The notes under the pieces were generated by a model that was not told the DNA's origin, did no database searches, and worked only from the letters and a program-made list of their open reading frames with translations. The translations under genes and the position numbers were made by a program. DNA of 64,000 bases from Alligator mississippiensis (taxonomy: Eukaryota > Chordata > Crocodylia > Alligatoridae), in contig NC_081830.1 in the NCBI RefSeq assembly GCF_030867095.1, forward strand, positions 38,316,781 to 38,380,780, written 5' to 3'. Below are positions 1-64,000 of this stretch, piece after piece; the first letter of the stretch is position 1; each line of letters begins with the position of its first letter.

Positions 1-393
1 TTATTATTAAGTAAAGCCAATCCCAATAAAATAGGAATAAAAAGAATATACATTTATATTAATGTGTTTATATACACACATGCACACAGTCTGATTCTTC
101 ACTTCTTGCAATTGTAGAGTTTACACTATTGCAAAGTGGACATGAATGGAGCTTAGCACTATTTGGATCTGCCAGCATGTTCCACCTACTGCATGTACCT
201 AACATGCAGCATACTGGAGAATCAAGCCTATCCCATGGTAGGCATGTAGGAAATCACTGTTGAGTGCATGGTTTTCATCTCCCCATGGCCCTTGAATCCA
301 CTCTGGAACATGAAATGTAACTTCTGTCTAGGACAAGTATCAGAGAACTTAGTGCATCCTACTGATAATTATTATTCTTTACTCTCACCTCAG
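1..393 (+). other. AGXT: Last intron of AGXT (partial)
   Basis: This is non-coding sequence upstream of the AGXT terminal exon. It is AT-rich with a short TATA/CACA-rich stretch near 45-90. It ends in a pyrimidine-rich tract and CAG acceptor at 391-393. I see no other gene in it. Confidence 0.7.
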
Positions 394-501
394 GTTCTTC
401 GAATAGGACTCATGGGCTATAACTCCACCAAATTCAATGTCAACAGAGTCCTCCATGCCCTGAAAGATGCCCTCCAGCATTGTCACAAAAGCAAGATGTG
501 A
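394..501 (+). CDS. AGXT: Alanine-glyoxylate aminotransferase, terminal coding exon (partial gene)
   Basis: AGXT is a pyridoxal-phosphate enzyme that converts alanine plus glyoxylate to pyruvate plus glycine, detoxifying glyoxylate in liver peroxisomes and/or mitochondria. Only the last 35 residues and the stop are here. The exon follows a clean acceptor (CTCACCTCAG) and opens in phase 0. It begins [19 protein letters not shown], continues [15 protein letters not shown], and stops at TGA 499-501. The pattern LRIG-hh-G-N-T-NV-RV--AL--ALQHC and the roughly 35-residue length match the end of vertebrate AGXT as I remember it (human protein about 392 residues). The C-terminal tripeptide is SKM, a PTS1-like signal, where human has KKL. 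The gene converges on MAB21L4, 1.6 kb away on the other strand. That matches the mammalian neighbourhood and makes another class V aminotransferase unlikely. Confidence 0.9.
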   Translation, partial: VLRIGLMGYNSTKFNVNRVLHALKDALQHCHKSKM

Positions 502-2132
502 GTTCCTTGTGCTGCAGCTTCAGAAACAAGGATGGAGAGGCCAGCTCCGGCCTTGGTCATGCCATTGTCTTATCTAGAATTCAAATCAGAAGGTGGAAAG
601 GAGATGGTGCCCTCTTTCCCTCACGTCTATTGTACCTGGCAAAATATTGGTGAACACCTGGCCAGCTGAAGCACCTTCCAGGGGAGAAAGGAGTCTTTCA
701 GACTCAGAAGGGCAGAACGTTCCATTGAGAACTGGCTGTTTGCAGTATTGATTGGATCTGCACATGGACATTCAGAGTGTTTGCTTTACTGGCAAATAAT
801 CAGCATGTGGGAGGGGCAGTGTGGGATTGACAGGAAAAAACAAGAGGGGACAAGGCCAATGAAGTGCTGGAGGAGTGGAATAACATGATCCAGCTGATAG
901 GTGCAGTTATAGATCTGATTTGGCTTTCAACCTGTCCACAGCAGGAGGAGGTGGTGAGGCAGCAGCATACAGAATTATCCCACAGCCCTGATCATGACTT
1001 GATTTTGCAGCATTCACTTGTGGAACAATGCACTCCAGCATACAAGGGGAAAGGTGAGGTGGTCATAGAGACCCAGTGCAACCTGAGTGTGCATCAGCAG
1101 TGTTGTGTGATGCTCTTGCCCAGAAGCCAGAGTGGGCCTACATAGGGGGGCAAGGAGCTAAGTGTCCTGTTTACATGATGGGGAGCACAGGTAAGCCCCT
1201 GTCTCTTCAGCCAGGCCTACTTTGCTCCTATGTCCCCTCCTTAGCACCCTGCAGTCTTTAAAAGTTATAAGCAGTGCAGGATCTATTGCTGCCTAGTGCA
1301 GAGAGCTGGCTTATCTACACCCTCTGCACTCATAGCCTCCCTTTACACTCCTTGCAGCATGGCAGCTGTGCTCTGATCTGCAGGCCCAAGGCCTTCTAGG
1401 AACATGGCTTCTTGTTCAGCCCTGTCCACTTCTTCCTTCTCCTTCCTTGCAGCTTCTGCCCCAATTGTCCCCACAGCCAGCAGGGGCTAGGCCACCAGCA
1501 CACAGTGGTCCTGCAATTAGGAAGCTACATCCTCCAAAAAAGGTATTTTAAACCAATCAGGACCATAGGATCAGATGCCAGGCTCTAACTGCAGGATTTG
1601 ATATACAAAACCATACAAAAACAAACACCATGTGCATGTGTAAATTTGCCAGTACGTGCGATGTGAACAGAGGGTGGAATACACTATATTAATAAACAGA
1701 GACATGTGGCACAACAGGTCTTTGTGTGACTGGATTTGCTCAGGAGCACCATATTTCCCAGCAGAAGATCCAGTCCAAATAACAAAAAATATTTAGTGTA
1801 ATTGAAACCAGCTGGGCTTGCACAGTATGTACAGAGAATTCAGCTACTGGTATGATGATAAGGGACTGCTGAGTGTCCTAAACAGAAAACCATACACAGA
1901 GTATATTCACCTGCTCATTAAAAGGCAGAGGTTGTATAAAATCCATAAGTGAGCCCATCACCTCTCCCCTTCTGCTGACATGACCTATCCATCCCAGGCC
2001 TCACCACAAGCTTATTTCCTCTCTGCTCTGATTGCCCCTTCTCTTTTCTCTGCCTTGTTGAACTACCCAAGGAATTTTTGGTTCCTGCAAGAGGGCTGTG
2101 ATCAAAGCAGAAACAGCAATGCAGGACATGGC
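502..2132. other. Convergent AGXT/MAB21L4 intergenic region and 3' UTRs
   Basis: This region holds the AGXT 3' UTR (start side) and the MAB21L4 3' UTR (end side, minus strand). It contains no ORF with family resemblance. I found no canonical AATAAA for MAB21L4 on the minus strand, so its 3' end is unresolved. Confidence 0.5.
1691..1696 (+). terminator. Candidate AGXT poly(A) signal AATAAA
   Basis: This is the only AATAAA I found on the plus strand between the AGXT stop codon and the MAB21L4 stop. A GT-rich stretch (around 1705-1735) follows it. It would give a 3' UTR of about 1.2 kb, longer than I expect for mammalian AGXT, so an earlier variant signal is possible. Confidence 0.35.
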
Positions 2133-15395
<13,263 letters not shown>

Positions 15396-16444
15396 CTGCA
15401 CTTGATCCTTATCAATACCTTGTTGGTATAGCTTTAATTTGTCACAGGCAGAGTAATATTTAAGCAGGTAGTGATAGATTTCCCCATAACCCTACTGCAT
15501 CCATTTGTCAAAGCAGAGGTGGCAAGAGGAATAAGGAATAGCAATGGCTATTCAGGATGTGTTTCTGTTTCCAGTTGACTAAGGGGCCTTAAGGTCCTTT
15601 TCCCCTAGTGCCTCTCTGATCACTTTGTGTCTGGCACATTTCCACACATGAAGGGTGGAACTTATTTCCTAGGCAGAAATAAATCAAGTCCCAGGTTAAG
15701 GCAGCCTGGGGCCCATATACAAGTCAGGGGAGCCCCTGTCCTAATCCCACAGGAGAGAGCTGCTCTCCCTGAGGTGGTGGCCAGCCTCAGCTCAGAGATG
15801 AAGATGGCAGGTCACCTGCCCACTGGGGAGCTCTTCTCTCAGCTTGTGTGTAATTCTCACTTGGCTGGAAGCACAGCTGTTTTGTAGTGAATGCTAAAAC
15901 TGTGATCTAGTAATAGGTTTCCAGGAACTGGGGTCCTAAGCAGTGCCTAGTACTTGATCCAGCCCCCAGGGCCTGTAGGTCTCAGGTGTTAGGGATTTGG
16001 AAGATGTGCCATCTCCATCATGGGCCTCCAGACCCCTGCCTCCTGCAAGCCTAGGTACACTTTACTCTGTGGATTTGGCATGCTTCTCTCTTCTCCTGCT
16101 ACAAACTGTGTGGCAAGAGGCATGATACGGCCTATTGGCTTTATATGCCCTGCTCCTCAATATTGCTGGCTTTCTCTTTTGTCTGGTGGTCTTCATTTGC
16201 AAATCAAACAGATGAGGGAAAGTTCATTTGAGCTCCCTATCCAGGTGAGGACTGCACCAGGCCTCAAGTGCAAGTCCTGAGCCTAATGCAGTGTGCGGTG
16301 AAATCAGTACAAAGAATCCCGTATTTTAGAGTAAGCACAGGATCCATCCAGCCTCAAGGAATACCTGCTCCCTCTCGGCTAGGACCAAGGCCCTCTGGCC
16401 TGTTCTTTTTGATCTCTCTGTAGATGAAGCTAGAATAGTCAGAA

Positions 16445-16652
16445 CTTTAGCAGGAATGTTCTGACTATAAGGGTGGTCAAGCATTGGAGCAGGCTACCTA
16501 GAGAAACTGTAGAATCTCCATCCTTGGAAGTTTTCAAGAGCAGGTTAGACAAACACTTGTCTGGGATGGTTTAGTCAGGGATAACCTTGCCTTGATCACA
16601 GGGGTGGACTAGATGACTTGGTGAGGTCCCTTCCAGCCCTACTTTCCTATGA
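16445..16652 (+). mobile_element. CR1 LINE 3' fragment
   Basis: A 5'-truncated CR1 tail on the plus strand. It reads through TGGAGCAGGCTACCTAGAGA and TTTTCAAGAGCAGGTTAGAC, then the CR1 3' end GAGGTCCCTTCCAGCCCTA and TCCTATGATCCTA. It is divergent, so an old copy. Confidence 0.8.
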
Positions 16653-19600
16653 TCCTAGGAACCCCTGACCTTGGGGACATAGTGAGGAGCAACTTTAAGA
16701 TAAATGTCACCCACTGTGAAACGCTGGACTGTGCTCTGCCTTTTTCAGCTGGCAAATTGCCATTGGTGCTAACTGCTTTAAAAACACATCAGTTGGGCTG
16801 TCTGCCAGCCAAGCCCAGGTCCAGCATTCCATAAAGGCAAGACATGCCTTGGAGGTGAGTGTTCACTGAGGGCTTTGGCCAACCCATTTCTTAACCGTGA
16901 AATGATTAAAACACCAAGCATGTCAGAAATCTGTGTTGGCAGCAGCTGTGAAAATCTTCGAAACTGAAGAAAGGCGAGTCCCTTCAGAATAAGGAGAGCT
17001 TCTTCTCTTCCTGATACCTCCTCAACTCATGCTTTCAGCGTAAGAATGTTACATAATGTTATGACAGCATCAATCACCGATGCTGTCTGCCGAGTCAAAA
17101 ATGCACTCGAGCACTAATCAGAGAGCAATTCCTGCTGAAATTATCTCTGATCTTATATTGAAAAATAAATGTCCTCTTTTATTTTCAGCATAATCTTTCT
17201 GCCTGTTTTAATCCATAGGTTGCATCTTGATTAATACAGTGGCTCAGGCTGAGAGCAAGATAAGGTTATCTCTTCAATAGTGCCTTTAGAAAAACTACAT
17301 TCAGTATTCTTCAGAGTGCTCTGTATTTCCTAACATGTGCTGATCAGATGCATATAAGGAAAAAAGAATTATGAAATTAAGGCTTGGTTCTCATTTACAT
17401 TAAAGCTGCCTTCATTTCTCTTCTCTAGCAAACGAAAAAGTGTTCTGGATTAAAGGAAGAAGGACAGAAAGGGAAGGAAAGAGCATACACATGTAGGAAA
17501 CAAGTTGAAGAGTTTTTGTTTCGAAAGGTTGAAGTGAAATGTTTTGGTATTTTCAAAATTCCCCCACCCCTTTTTTTACCCAAATTCAACCAAATGTTGC
17601 AAATAGTTTTAGCACCTCCACAGCAGCATGTTTTGGGAAATTTCCCATTCATCAAAAATATTTCATCCAGCTTTATATGTACATTCATACAAAGAGAAAA
17701 ATTGGGGTTGTGTCTAACTAGTGCTGGTCTAATTTAACTGATTTAGTTAAATAAGTGCAAAGCCACTCTTGTTCTGGTTTAAATGCCACTCCAGCTTCTT
17801 CCAAGTCAACATCAGCTGACCTGAAATCAGCCTAGTTTTAAGCAAAAGCAAAGCATCCACTCTTGCACCAATTTAACTAATTCATTTTTAAATAATACCT
17901 GTGGTTACACAGGTGTAATTCTTCCAAGGTTCACAGATTTAAAGGCATCAAGCAAGATTTAAGCTTCTTAGTACATGGGATCCTGAGGCATCTTTTCCAT
18001 TAAACAGGTGGAAAATAGCACCAGACTAGAATAGGGAGCCTCTGGCACTGATTTTGTATTGTCAAACCTGACTCTACAAGGTGTAGAGCAACTGAGAACC
18101 CAACCCACAGGGCCCAATTCAATTGAAATCAGTGATAAAATTCCCTCCTAGTTCAATGGGATTGGCCCAGAGTATTTTTTGCTACCAAGCATCTATCTGC
18201 ACTTAGTATTTCACTGCAGCTCTAGGCTTTCCTTTCCCTGTTTCCCCCCCTGGTTCTCTTTTAAGCAGAGTGAATGAGGTAGGTTAACCACAAAGCACCA
18301 TGCAACAAAGACCCCTTCAGTTTTGCAGAGTGTGGTCCCCCACTGTGCCCTTGGTGTATAGGTGAATGAAGCTAGGCACGTTGCCCGGCCTGCATTCCTT
18401 CCACCCCAGATGGAGACTCAAGGTACCGCTCCAAGGTTTCTATTCCAGGAAATAGAAGCACCTTTGTTCACTAGCCCCTCTGGCACGGCCTCTCCCACCT
18501 CACACTCTCCTCACATCCTGCCCCCTGGCCCCACCTCTTAAGAGCAAACTATCCAGTTGAGGTTTTCTGATGGCTAACACTTGGATGTTCTTTCAGTTAG
18601 CAATCCAGTAACTCTCCAGGGAATGTCACAGCCCCCTCCTGCCCCCCACCCCACCCCAGCAACCCCTCGCACAAATAATAAATGTTCCTTCTGGGGAAAG
18701 GGCTAGGAAGCATGCTAGAGATCTAAGGGACGTTCCTGGCTTAAGAGCTTCACTGACGTTACCAAGGGCCAGATCCTGCTGCCACTAAATCAATGGCAAC
18801 GCTCTCATTGACTTCCATAGACACTGGATCAGGACCCAAGAAAAAAGCAGAACCAGATACAGGAAAAAGAAAAACAGAAGGGACTGATAAGTACTAGCAG
18901 GTATCTAATTATTTTTCACAGGCTGCAGGCAAGCTGGTTAGAGGGGAAAGCACTGAGACAGGCAGCACCTTGAGGATGAGACCAGGTCTCCTCAGAGCTG
19001 AACACATGGGTCTTTGTAAGTGGAGTAAAGAGCCAGTCTTTGCAGGTGGGCACTGTAACAGGACCATGGCCTCTGTGAACTGGGCCCATAGCGGGGAGGG
19101 GGTAGCATACAATGCACTGAGTAGTGGAGACCAGGATTCAGCTCTGAGTGCATATTTAACCCAATATTACCCTTAGTTCTGCTCTTGGCTGAGCACTTTG
19201 TCTAATGGTTATTGCAATCCAAAGGGAGGCTGCAAACCCTGCTGAGGGTGTTCTTAGCATGGCCAGCCCACTTGCTGCTTCTCTCCCTCTAGACTATGCT
19301 GTGACCAGGCTGTACTATGGCATAGTAAGGGGTGAAGCTGGTGAGTGGCAGTCAGAGGAAGGGAGCCCAGCCTTAACACTAGCATAAGGTATTCAACCCC
19401 AAATTCCCTAACTTTCTCGCACTGCTTTTAAAGGAAACTTGTTCAGTCTTTTCTTGAATGCAAGTGATTTTTGGGCTCATAGTGGCCTGCACACTTTCTT
19501 CATGAGGGTCCATTGCCAGCCTGCACCTGGGAGGAGCATGAAGTGTCTCCCATTCTGTGTTGGCCAGTGCCTAGCACGCCAGGGCCACCAGTCTTGGTTA

Positions 19601-22067
19601 GCCTTAAGCAGTAGTGCCACAGAAATATTTGGGCCCTGAACACATTATGAAGTCCCCCCTTCCTTACTTGCTGCCTGTCAGGATCTCAGGGTGGGCTCAC
19701 AGCCAGCAGCTGCCTTAGCTGGGAGTAATGAGGCAAGAACTGGATGACCCACATCACTGCCTGGGGGACCAGGGGATTGACTCTTGGGACCTGCTTCTGG
19801 ATATTCAGGGCCTCACTTGGAAGTAAGATTCAGGCTAGCTGACAAGCTCCTCCTGGCCTCCCAGATCGTATTACTCCTGATGCTCGGCCATTTCACTAGT
19901 CCCTGACCCTAGTCCCACCCTTCACCTTGCTTCCTGGATCTGGCCTCCAAAAAGCCCATCTTGTGTTGTTAGAGGTGGCTCTGGCTTTGGCTCACCTTCT
20001 GGGCCCAGCCTTTGTGTCATTCCTGGCCCCAGACCTTGTCTCTAATTGGTAGGCTTAGGCCTTTGGCCTCTCCAAAGTTCACAAACCTCTTTCTGGCTAT
20101 TAATTTTAGGATCACTGCTATTTTTAGTTACATTGATGCTTTTTAAGTAAGAGTAACAGCCTGTTTTGTGGTTTTATGTAAAACCTGTTAGTGACCTATT
20201 TACAAAATGATATCTCACCTCCCATGGAATGCTCTAGTCTGGGACAAAATTCCCAGCCCCCTCCCAGGTTGCCAACCTGATGATGATGATGAGAAAACTT
20301 TTTAGGGTGAAATACAGTAGCATAGCTGTGTTCATTTACACAGGGAGATGGAGAAGCAGAGAGAAAACTGCTTTTTGTCTGTGACTTACAGTGATAGTAA
20401 AGAATCCTTTTTATTTGCATTACAAGTTAGTCTCATCTCCTCTGTACCAGTATCCATGGTGTCTTTCTTAACAACACTGCTGTCTAGGATTTAGGACCTG
20501 ATCCCAGCTCCTACCAGCCTGTCCAAATACTGACCTCCTGAACTGACTCACAGGTCAGGGATCACACAGCCCAGCGTGAGCTGGTGTGTCTGTGGCAACT
20601 CTGCTGAGATTCACTGCGGGGGTGGGGGTGGTCTGACCTAAAAGAAAAAGTGTGTCCAGATGCAGTCTGCCTGCTGAGTGTGCAGGAATGTGGTTATAGC
20701 TCCAGTACAGGGCCTGAAGATGCCTGCTCTCTTCTCATGAGAACAAGAAGTTCTGAGCTAGTCCCATTTATAGGTTTGGGGCTGGGGTGGCATGGGCATT
20801 AAGGGGTATGGCTAATAATCCAGAGATTGCAAGTTTGAGGCCATAGCAAAACGTTCATGACACAGCCCTGTCAGATTCCAACAAATCTATGAATTCTGCT
20901 AAATATCTTGTCACTTGGATGTAAAACAGGAAAGGATTTATATGTTTGTCCAGATAATGTATGTGCATCCTTCAGCAAGATGTTGTATCGTTATAAACAA
21001 TTTACAGCAACAGGCATTGCCTGTATTTGTTACAGGAATTGTGCATCCATAATCTGGCAATTTTGTTGGACAAAAGGGAGAGGAGAAGGTGAGATATGCA
21101 AGCAAAAGAAATGGGTGGACTAGATGGTAAAGTTACAGTGGGTACTGCTGTTGTAGAAGGGAGCACCCAGGAGCTGTGCATAGTTTCATAACAGCAGTAG
21201 CTCCCACATAATAACTTTGTATCTATGAGGCACCCCATGTGAATGAGCTTGGCAGAGAGCTAGGCACCACAGCACAACCATTAAGACTGAGTGAGCAGGT
21301 AAGCTGGAAGTGGGCTGGCTGGCTCCTGATTCTCCAAGTTATACCACTGCAGTACTTGAGGCATTGAGTGATCTAAGAGGTACATGGCAGCTGAAGGGCA
21401 AGGCCGTCAAGCAGAGCCATACCAGATCTGAACCCTCTGCTCCTATAGGGACAGAACTGGAGTAGTAGCCGCTCAGGTGTATGAGGGGCAGCTTGGGTCT
21501 CTGGCAAGAATGTGGAGAGTGACCATGATCATGGAGACTGTCTGACCTGGGTTTGGAGGGAGGCTCCTAGTGTGAGGACGCAAAGGCTGGTGAGGGGCTT
21601 TCTCACAGAGAACTTGAGAGCACTGTGTTGCTAACAATGGCGACATTAACTCTGAAGCTAAGGCAGTCTGTGTTTCTAGCCCATACCTTGAGGTACCTGA
21701 GGAGAAGTCAAGCCCCAGGACAGAGTCACAGCTGGATAAGCAGAATCCTCCCTCTGGTTATTGTATTAGCCTGGAAAGTGTTTTCTTTCTCTGCCCACCT
21801 GCCTTGTGTGGTGAAGATGCTGGAAGCATGGCACTCCTATCTGATCCATGTTGCTTTATACCTCATTTATCCTTTCTCCATCTACCCACCTCCACCAACT
21901 CCTCTTTCTCTGGATAATAATGCCAAAGACTAAAGGCTCCTTGTACAAACATAAGCAAGCAGATGCCATGGAAACAAATACAACCAAGAGTCAAAAACAG
22001 CTGTGTTTGAATGACACCTGATGCAAAGGGTCATGGTAGCAATGGGCAAGGGACACTGGGCCACTCA

Positions 22068-22460
22068 TCGTAAGAACATAAGAAATGCTATGGACTGGGT
22101 CAGGCCAGAGGTCCATCTTGCACAGTCAGTCTCCTGTGTTGCGCTATGGCAGAGAGTGGACACCAAAAGGGAGAGTGAACCAGGGATTACCAGGGTCATA
22201 TCCACTGCTTTTCTCTCCCTTGCTCCCCCGGCATTGGAAGTTCTCCTTCAGAGGCTGTATCCCTAACTCCTGTGCTCAATAGCTACTGATGCCCCTTTCC
22301 TCCGATAATTCAACCAAGCCCTTTTTGAATCTAGCTAAGCAGTCAGATTTCACAGCATCTGGTGGCAGGGAGGTCCATACTTGAATGACATGCCATATGA
22401 AAAAGAATTTCCTTTTGTGCATTTTCAACTTCCTACCTACTCATTTCCAAAAGGAAAGCG
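22068..22460 (-). mobile_element. CR1-related LINE 3' fragment
   Basis: Plus-strand text begins GTAAGAACATAAGAAATGC, continues GGGTCAGGCCAGAGGTCCAT and ends in AAAAAGAATTTCCTTTTGTG. This resembles a common reptile CR1-type 3' region in antisense orientation. The subfamily is uncertain. Confidence 0.6.
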
Positions 22461-22514
22461 CTAGCCATCTACAAGAAATCTCCCAGTACTGTACCACAAC
22501 CCAGCAAAATCTTG

Positions 22515-23290
22515 GTGAACTGGCTATGGAGGGGTTTAACTCCCCCCTTCCTGTCCTAACGGCAAGGACCCAAGCTGAGGCCTGCCAGGTACTCCCCACT
22601 TGCTGCTGCAGCAGCGGGGCTGGACACAGCCAAATGCTGGTCAGCATGGCCCCCTGAGGTAGAGGGGGCAGGGAGAAGGGCTATTCCCCGCTTCGCCCCC
22701 TTTGCCCTTGGCAGCCAGGATCTGCCTGCCCCAACTGCCACCATCACCACTTGCTCCCTGCTTGGGGCAAGCAGTGGATTAACCCCCCTCCTGCTCCCTC
22801 CACTAGACACAGAAAGGAAGGGACGCCAGAGGGAGTGGGGCAGGAGGGGGATTATTCCACCACTTGCCCTGGGCACAGAGCAAGCACTGGCAGTGGCAGT
22901 TGGGACAGGTAGCCCCCACTGCAGTCCCCCAGGGCAGAGAGGGAATAACCCTGCTCCCTGCCCTCGCCTAAGGGGCCCTTCCAGCCAGCCTCTGGCCCTG
23001 CCCCAGACTGGCCGCTGAAGTGGTGAGAGGGGAGTGACCATGATGGGAACAGCAGCCCCTGTCATGGTTTCCCAAAGTGCAAACCTTCCCAGTGGGGAAA
23101 TGCCCACCCTGCAGCATGGCCCCCCACCGGAAAGAGGCTTGCGCTCCCCAGACACTGTGACAGGGGCTGCTGCCCCCTTCAACAGCCCTGCCCCCTCGCC
23201 TGGGCAGGGGTGCAGCCAGATGCCGACTGGCAGGGCCCCTTAGGCAGGGGGCAGGGAGGGGAGAATTAAACCCCTTCATTGCCAGTTCAG
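22515..23290. repeat. GC-rich repeat with inverted arms
   Basis: A C/G-run-rich block whose ends are inverted copies. Left 22515-22553 contains GGGGTTTAACTCCCCCC; right 23252-23290, reverse complemented, contains GGGGTTTAATTCTCCCC. Both are preceded by GTGAACTGGC/CTGAACTGGC. Long open frames here are composition artefacts of the GC bias. It could be one foldback element or two opposed copies of a GC-rich repeat. Confidence 0.5.
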
Positions 23291-23439
23291 CACAAGCTAC
23301 TGCCGCCAGCAGAGAAATGCAGGTTGGTGCTGGTGGAACAGGGGAGGAAGAGGGGAACAAACTTCTAGAGCAGAGAGCACAGCCCCCAGAATATGCTGGG
23401 ATGCTGGGGGACTCTGGTTTAACTTAAACCAGGAAGAAT

Positions 23440-24154
23440 CTTGATTGTCAGACTGAATTGACTAACAGAATTGGAAAAGCAGCTAAGAATTTCAAGCTAT
23501 TACAGAAACATGTGTGGAATAACAACAAACTATCAGCTAAGACGAAGATGTGAATCAAAGACATAGATGCGTGCTGTCATCCCTGCTTTATGGTTCAGAA
23601 ATGTGAACTACATATGCTAGGCAGATCAGGAGACTGACAGCTTCCACATAAGGTGCCTGCACAAGATCCTGAAAATAAAGTGGGAAGACAAAATGCCAAA
23701 CACAGAGGTGCTGGGGCATACATGACTGACATGCTTAGAAGCCACTACCAAGAAGAGGAGGTTGTGATAGCTTGGCCATGGCAGGAGAAAGGGAGATTGT
23801 ATCCTCAAGAATATTTTGTACGGTGAGATTTGAGCTGGCTCTAGAAAGTGGGGTCGTCCTTTATGGCAGTACTATGATGTGTGCAAAAATGATATAAAGT
23901 CATTCAGCATCAGTGTAGAAAGCTGGGAGGAGTGCGTAGAATCTCTTCCCATCTGGAGGCAACATCTCGCCCTGGGTGCAGCTCAACATGAAAGGCTTGA
24001 TCCAGAGGATGGACGCAAAGTGAGAAAGAAGGAAGCAGCAGCAAACTTGGACTCCAGCTCAGGTAACACATGGATCTGTCGAACTTGTAACAAGCTGTGG
24101 TGTTCTGGAATTGGGCTTGTCAGCCACAAAGGGATTCATCAGGCACCTGATTAG
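23440..24154 (+). mobile_element. Decayed LINE, reverse-transcriptase C-terminus with zinc-finger tail
   Basis: The conceptual translation, across frameshifts and stops, shows RIGKAAKNF, a decayed tract that should hold the LLYG-type block, then a region ending in an open frame (23879-24154). That frame closes with WICRTCNKLWCSGIGLVSHK then GIH, a C2H2-like knuckle. This order (RT C-terminal domain, basic linker, terminal C-x2-C...H zinc finger) is typical of one group of non-LTR retrotransposons. I do not assign the clade. The copy is dead and ends about 100 bp before the CROCC2 CpG island. Confidence 0.65.
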
Positions 24155-24254
24155 GCCTCTTACCTGTACACCAAGATGCAAAGGATCAGGGTTGCCATTA
24201 TTATACCCACTCGTTTCACGTTGTGGCCCCTGGTCCTTGTCAGACGGTAACTAA

Positions 24255-24779
24255 CTAGTGAATCCCTCCCGACACCCTTCCCACCCAGGTTCCCCCTCAA
24301 GCGTCTCCTCCTGTCCGCGCGGCCCCTGCAGGCCAGTGGGCGCCGGGCAACGCCGGGGGAGCTGCGGGCGGAGGCGGCTCCCGGCCTTGCCCTCCCCCGC
24401 GTCCCGGAGTCTCCAAGACACTCGCCGCGTCCTCCGGTCGCCGTGGCAACGCCGGGTCCGCGTTCTGTCTCCGCGGCAACCCTGGGCCCGCGGCGTCCTG
24501 GTTTCCGCAGCAACCGCGGCCGGGCCTGGCTGCTGCAGCCCCGCACCCGAGCAGCGGCCGCCGCGACTGCGCCTGCCCTCCCGCCTCGGCTCCCGCAGCT
24601 CCGGCACCGGCGACCGACTCCCCCGGCGCTGCCCAGGCATGCGCCCGCCTCGCCCCCTGACCTGAGAGCAGCCCGCTGCCCTGGCCTGTCCCAGCCCCAC
24701 CTGTCCGGAGACTGCTGCCCCGCGAGTAGAGCCCGGCCTGTGCTGGGGTTGGCCCCAATTGCCCACCCGGCTCTGAGCG

Positions 24780-24800
<21 letters not shown>
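24255..24800. promoter_or_regulatory. CROCC2: CpG island promoter of CROCC2
   Basis: A sharply bounded block, very rich in G+C and CpG, in otherwise CpG-poor DNA. It ends at CROCC2 coding exon 1 and has no TATA box. It contains repeated CCGCGGCAACC / CCGTGGCAACG-like motifs (24435-24525) that resemble RFX/X-box half sites, expected for cilium genes, though I did not score them. The island could also serve the divergent MAB21L4 side, but I see no direct evidence for that. Confidence 0.75.
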
Positions 24801-63840
<39,040 letters not shown>

Positions 63841-64000
63841 GTGAGGAGTTGTCCTTGGAATTCCCCTCCCCTATGCCCATATCCCATCTGCAGTGCTGCA
63901 ATCCCAGGGGAGGTGGGGTCCAGTGGGGTCCTGATCCAGTAACACATGTATGAGGGCAACAGTGCCAGAACAGCGTTCTCATTCCATGCTCATCATGCTA
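63841..64000 (+). other. CROCC2: CROCC2 intron 14 (partial)
   Basis: Starts with donor GTGAGG and runs to the window edge without further coding sequence. Confidence 0.8.

Noticed and set aside
20785..20880. tRNA-like stretch with A-box and B-box resemblance (TGGCTAATAATCC ... AGTTTGAGGCC)
   Set aside because: Could be the head of a tRNA-derived SINE, but I cannot fold a cloverleaf or find a SINE body. Not annotated as a tRNA.
22556..23182. 208-codon minus-strand open frame in the GC-rich block
   Set aside because: Gly/Pro/Ala/Arg-biased translation, several overlapping frames open at once, inverted repeat ends and no family motif. It is a composition artefact.

Overview
The window is vertebrate nuclear DNA. 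Spliced genes are separated by long introns full of CR1 LINE fragments, MIR/CORE-type SINEs and hAT-like and Harbinger-like DNA transposons. I see no L1 or Alu. The CR1 copies have (A)TCTATGAA-type 3' tails, and several transposons look fairly young. I infer a non-avian reptile, most likely a crocodilian, possibly a turtle. No bacterial or viral gene organisation is present.

Three protein-coding loci can be supported, in the order AGXT (+, last exon only) - MAB21L4 (-, complete, 5 coding exons) - CROCC2 (+, first 14 coding exons, running off the right edge). As I recall it, this is the gene order of human 2q37.3, and it supports the family calls. AGXT is liver peroxisomal alanine-glyoxylate aminotransferase. 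MAB21L4 is a divergent Mab-21/cGAS-fold protein linked to epithelial differentiation. CROCC2 is a rootletin paralogue that builds ciliary-rootlet-type coiled-coil filaments. I see no reason to think the three act in one pathway; they are a conserved neighbourhood.

Layout. 1-501: end of AGXT. 502-2132: short convergent intergenic gap. 2133-14931: MAB21L4. 14982-24779: divergent intergenic region with CR1 and LINE debris, a GC-rich inverted repeat and, at about 24.25-24.8 kb, a strong CpG island that is the CROCC2 promoter. 24780-63840: CROCC2. Its introns 1 (9.6 kb) and 3 (15.4 kb) hold most of the transposons. These include a Harbinger transposase relic, foldback hAT-like and other foldback elements, and three CR1 copies head to tail just before exon 4; one copy keeps a 468-residue reverse transcriptase ORF with an intact FADD box. 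From exon 4 onward the exons are compact and all intron phases join in frame, giving 665 codons with no stop.

Exon boundaries were placed by hand from GT/AG sites, reading frame and remembered family sequence. No alignment or search was run. Transposon family names rest on termini, target-site duplications and remembered protein motifs.
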